From contig CAXTAY010000020.1 of assembly GCA_964242335.1 (NCBI GenBank), positions 1 to 64,000 on the forward strand: a DNA stretch of 64,000 bases. Reading direction: 5' to 3'. The stretch is from Lichenicoccus sp964242335 (lineage in GTDB: Bacteria > Pseudomonadota > Alphaproteobacteria > Acetobacterales > Acetobacteraceae). The notes under the pieces are model-generated. The model ran no database searches. It was not told the origin of the DNA and saw nothing but the letters and a program-made list of their open reading frames with translations. This document shows positions 60,700-64,000 of the stretch, one piece after another (positions within the stretch are counted from its first letter, which is position 1; each line of letters begins with the position of its first letter). A program made the translations under genes and the position numbers.

Positions 60700-63600
60700 A
60701 TGACCAGACCCCATCTTCTCCAGGCCCTGCAGGACCAGGTGCTGCTCTGCGACGGCGGCATGGGATCGCGTGTGCAGATGCTCACCCTGGACGTCGAGCG
60801 CGACTACTGGAACCGCGAGAACTGCACCGAGGTGCTCAACCTGTCGCGGCCGGAGCTGGTGCGCGAGATCCATCGCGGCTACTTCGCCGCCGACGCGCTG
60901 CTGATCGAGACCTGCCAGGACACGCTGCAGATCAAGGCGGCGGTCAACGGCGCCAAGCTCGCCCGCGCCGAGGCCGGCACCGACACGCCGATCTTCGTGC
61001 AGGTCACGGTGGAGACCACCGGCACGCTGCTGGTCGGCCCCGACATCGCCGCCGCCGCGACCACCATACACGCGCTCGACGTGCCGCTGCTCGGCCTGAA
61101 CTGCGCCACCGGGCCGCAGGAGATGGCCGAGCACGTGCGCTGGCTGGCGTCGAACTGGCCGGGACTGCTCTCGGTGCAGCCGAATGCCGGGCTGCCGGAG
61201 CTGGTCGAGGGGCTGACCCACTATCCGCTGGGTGCGGCCGAGATGGCGTCGTGGATCGAGCGCTTCATCGTCGAGGACGGGCTCAACCTGGTCGGCGGCT
61301 GCTGCGGCACCTCGGTGCCGCACATCGAGGCGCTCGACGCGATGCTGCGGGGGCGCGCCGGAGCCCGCCTGCGGCCGGCGCCGGTGGCGCGACGGCCGGT
61401 CTGGATCCCCTCGGTCGCCAGCCTTTACGGCCAGGTGCCGCTGCGCCAGGAGAACAGCTACTTCTCGATCGGCGAGCGCTGCAACGCCAACGGCTCGAAG
61501 AAGTGGCGCGAGCTGCAGGAGGCCGCGGACTGGGACGCCGCGGTCACCGTGGGGCGCGACCAGGTCGCAGAGGGCAGCAACAGCCTCGACATCTGCACCG
61601 CCTTCGTCGGCCGCGACGAGGTCGGCGAGATGACCGAGGTGATCCGCCGCTTCACCAGCAGCGTCAACGCGCCGCTGGTGATCGACAGCACCGAGACCAA
61701 CGTGATCGAGGCGGCGCTGAAGCTGCACGGCGGCAAGCCGATCATCAACTCGATCAATTTCGAGGACGGCGAGGCCGCCGCCGCCGAGCGGCTGAAGCTC
61801 GCGAAGAAATTCGGCGCCGCGGTGATCGCGCTCACCATCGACGAGGTGGGCATGGCCAAGACGCCCGAGAACAAGCTGGCGGTGGCCGAGCGCCTGGTCG
61901 CCTTCGCCTGCGACCAGCACGGCCTGCCGCAGTCCGACCTGCTGATCGACCCGCTGACCTTCACCGTCGCCACCGGCAGCGAGGACGACCGCAAGCTCGG
62001 CCAGTGGACGCTGGAGGGGATACGCCTGATCCGCGACCGCTTCCCCGACATCCAGATCATCCTGGGCCTGTCCAACATCTCGTTCGGCCTCAACCCGGCG
62101 GCGCGCGCGGTGCTGAACTCGGTGTTCCTCGACCACGCGGTGCGTGCCGGCATGTCGGGCGCCATCGTGCACGTGTCCAAGATCCGGCCGCTGCACCTGC
62201 TCGCCGCCGAGGAGATACAGGTCGCCGAGGACCTGATCTTCGACCGCAGGCGCGAGGGCTACGACCCGCTGCAGCGGCTGCTGGAGCTGTTCGCCGACCG
62301 CAAGGCGTCGGAGGCGGTCAAGAAGAAGAAGGCCGACACGGTGGAGGGCCGGCTGCGCGACCGCATCGTCGACGGCGACCGCAAGGGGCTGGAGGCCGAG
62401 CTCGACGAGGCGATGACGCGGCTCAAGGCGCTCGACATCATCAACACGGTGCTGCTCGACGGCATGAAGACGGTGGGCGAGCGACGTGCACGACATCGGC
62501 AAGAACCTGGTCGACATCATCCTGACCAACAACGGCTACCGGGTGGTCAATCTCGGCATTAAGGTGCCGCTCGCCGACATGGTGGCCGCCGTGCGGCGCG
62601 AGAACGCGCACGCCATCGGCATGTCCGGGCTGCTGGTCAAGTCCACCGTGGTGATGCGCGAGAACCTCGAGGAGATGTCGCGCCAGGGCCTGCAGATCCC
62701 GGTGCTGCTGGGCGGTGCGGCGCTGACCCGCAACTATGTCGAGGAGGATTGCGTCGCCGCCTACGCCGGCGGCCGGGTCGCCTATGCCCGCGACGCCTTC
62801 GACGGGCTGGGGCTGATGGACAAGGTCGCGAGCGGCGGCTTCGACGACTACCTCTCGGCGCTGCAGTCGCGGCGCCGCGGCAAGTCGCGCGCCCGCAAGC
62901 GCGAGCCGGAGCAGGCGGAGCAGCGCGGCTTCGTGCCGGTCGACCTCCTCGCGGCACAGGCGCGGCGGCGTCGCCTCAACACCGGGATCGCGCCGATGGA
63001 GCCGCCGTTCTGGGGCGGCAGGGTGATCAACGCGACCCCGGAGGCGGTGCTGCCGTTCCTGAACGAGCGCAGCCTCTATCAATTCCAGTGGGGCTTCAGG
63101 AAGCAGGGGCGCTCGCTCGACGACTTCCTCGGCTGGGCCAAGCAGGAGCTGCGCCCGGTGATGCGGCGCATGCTGGCGCTGTGCAAGCAGGACGACATCC
63201 TGCAGCCGCAGGCGATCTACGGCTACTGGAAGGCGGCCGGCCACGGCAACGACCTGATCCTGTTCGAGCCCGACGGCAGCACCGAGGCCGCACGCTTCAC
63301 CCTGCCGCGGCAGCCGCGCGAGGACGGCGCCTGCGTCGCCGACTTCGTCCGCGACATCGACGACAACGTGCGCGACGTGGTCGGGCTGCAGGTGGTCACC
63401 GCCGGGCAGCGGGCGTCCGACGTCGCCCGCGAGTGGTTCGAGGGCAACCGCTACCAGGACTACCTGTACCTGCACGGGCTGTCGGTGGAGATGGCGGAGG
63501 CGATGGCGGAGTATGCGCACAAGCGGATGCGCGCCGAGCTCGGCTTCGCCCGCGAGGACGACCGCGACATGGACAAGCTGCTGCAGCAGGGCTACCGCGG

Positions 63601-63781
63601 CTCGCGCTACTCGTTCGGCTATCCCGCCTGCCCGCGGCTGGAGGACCAGGTGCCGCTGCTGTCGCTGCTCGGTGCCGAGCGCGTCGGCGTCTCGCTGTCG
63701 GACGGCTATCAGCTGCATCCGGAGCAATCCACCAGCGCGCTGGTGATCTTCAACCCGCAGGCCAAGTATTTCACCGTCTGA
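60700..63781 (+). pseudogene. metH: Cobalamin-dependent methionine synthase, broken by internal deletion and frameshift
   Basis: The homocysteine domain ('LLCDGGMGSRVQML', zinc cysteines in 'GLNCATGP' and 'GGCCGTSVPHIEA'), the pterin domain ('YFSIGERCNANGSKK', 'PLVIDSTETNVIEAALK') and the start of the cobalamin domain ('LDIINTVLLDGMKTVGE') are in one frame to base 62481. The next recognisable family sequence, 'DVHDIGKNLVDIILTNNGYR', begins at 62483 in another frame and runs through the B12-binding and SAM-activation domains to 63781. The conserved block between them ('LFGSG...LP.VL.SAE' in the family, roughly 45-55 residues) is missing. So 3n+2 bases appear deleted. Read as given, the first frame stops at 62562. 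ATG 60682 is an alternative start. Either a true mutation or an assembly error. Confidence 0.88.
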
Positions 63782-63838
63782 TCGACCCGGCCCCGGCCCG
63801 GGCCCGGGCCTGTCGCGGCTCGGGGCCGCGCGCCTAGG

Positions 63839-64000
63839 ATGAGCGTCTCGCCGCAGTCGGTGTTCGCCGCGCTGTGGGAGGCCGCACTGCGCGAGGCGGC
63901 GCTGCGAGACCTCGCCGCACCGGCGACGCTGCGCGGCGTGGCGCGCGAGGCGGGCGAGGATGCGTTCGCCTGCATCGCGGCGGCGGCGTCGCAGGACGCA
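63839..64000 (+). CDS. Partial ORF at right edge, function unknown
   Basis: An open frame of 54 codons from ATG 63839 to the end of the window, with no stop. The visible part is Ala/Glu/Arg-rich and looks helical ('SVFAALWEAALREAALRDLA', 'VAREAGEDAFACIAAAAS'). No family was recognised and the ribosome-binding site is poor (AGGA directly against the ATG). It follows metH by 57 bp of extremely GC-rich sequence containing GGCCCGGGCC palindromes. Confidence 0.4.
   Translation, partial: MSVSPQSVFAALWEAALREAALRDLAAPATLRGVAREAGEDAFACIAAAASQDA

Noticed and set aside
63709..63975. 88-codon minus-strand ORF at the right edge
   Set aside because: It runs antisense across the metH end and the partial plus-strand ORF, with Ser/Ala/Arg-rich shadow composition.

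Overview
This is a very GC-rich alphaproteobacterial chromosome segment. Gene content and order (rppH beside a divergent polysaccharide deacetylase, comEC opposite gltX, pyrB-pyrC-plsY-dprA-topA-rnr, DUF1491, DUF2244, queA-tgt-queG, DjlA-type DnaJ beside an amidase, mlaA-mlaC) fit Acetobacteraceae or a close rhodospirillalean relative. This placement is inferred from remembered synteny, not from a search. Nearly all of the window is coding. Stop/start overlaps of the form NTGA are common. There are no rRNA genes, IS elements, phage genes or CRISPR arrays.

Layout. 1-5.8 kb: end of a polysaccharide deacetylase, rppH, an EamA exporter, and on the minus strand an ABC exporter, an HD-GYP protein and a DUF2244 membrane protein. 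5.9-8.8 kb: nth, with comEC converging on it. 9.0-23.7 kb: a long plus-strand run, gltX, pyrB, a PyrC-like protein without its metal ligands, plsY, dprA, topA, rnr, an S41 protease, DUF1491 and a TPR sulfotransferase. 23.8-28.4 kb (minus): an NCS2 nucleobase permease, a coupled small lipoprotein and a TonB-dependent receptor. 28.9-34.8 kb: an OmpA-like protein, then a sulfur and redox block (cysK, divergent Rrf2 regulator, 1-Cys peroxiredoxin, cysI) and a PsiE-like protein. 34.9-38.4 kb: queuosine genes queA-tgt-queG plus a ribbon-helix-helix protein. 38.5-43.1 kb: a small ORF, a DnaJ-like protein, an amidase and a GH63 glucosidase. 43.1-48.9 kb: metF, mlaA-mlaC, a GNAT, ettA, tRNA-Ile(CAU) and ppa.

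48.9-60.0 kb is the main accessory region. Six minus-strand genes probably form one operon: a type I secretion ATPase with a cysteine-less C39-like domain, an HlyD adaptor, a 605-aa Sel1-repeat protein, a ~1,014-aa fusion of two glycosyltransferase domains, an unrecognised 349-aa protein and a GT4 glycosyltransferase. They look like a module that exports and possibly glycosylates a large surface protein; the substrate and outer-membrane channel are not in the window. 60.2-64 kb: a small protein resembling part of a CobW/G3E GTPase, then metH, which as given is broken by an internal deletion plus frameshift, and the start of another ORF.

Main observations: the broken metH; the secretion and glycosylation operon, including a probable CTG start in a CTGA overlap; a dispersed ~48-bp double-hairpin repeat at three convergent gene junctions; the pseudo-dihydroorotase; and several short in-phase tandem repeats, the clearest encoding GSPGL repeats at the N-terminus of RNase R.
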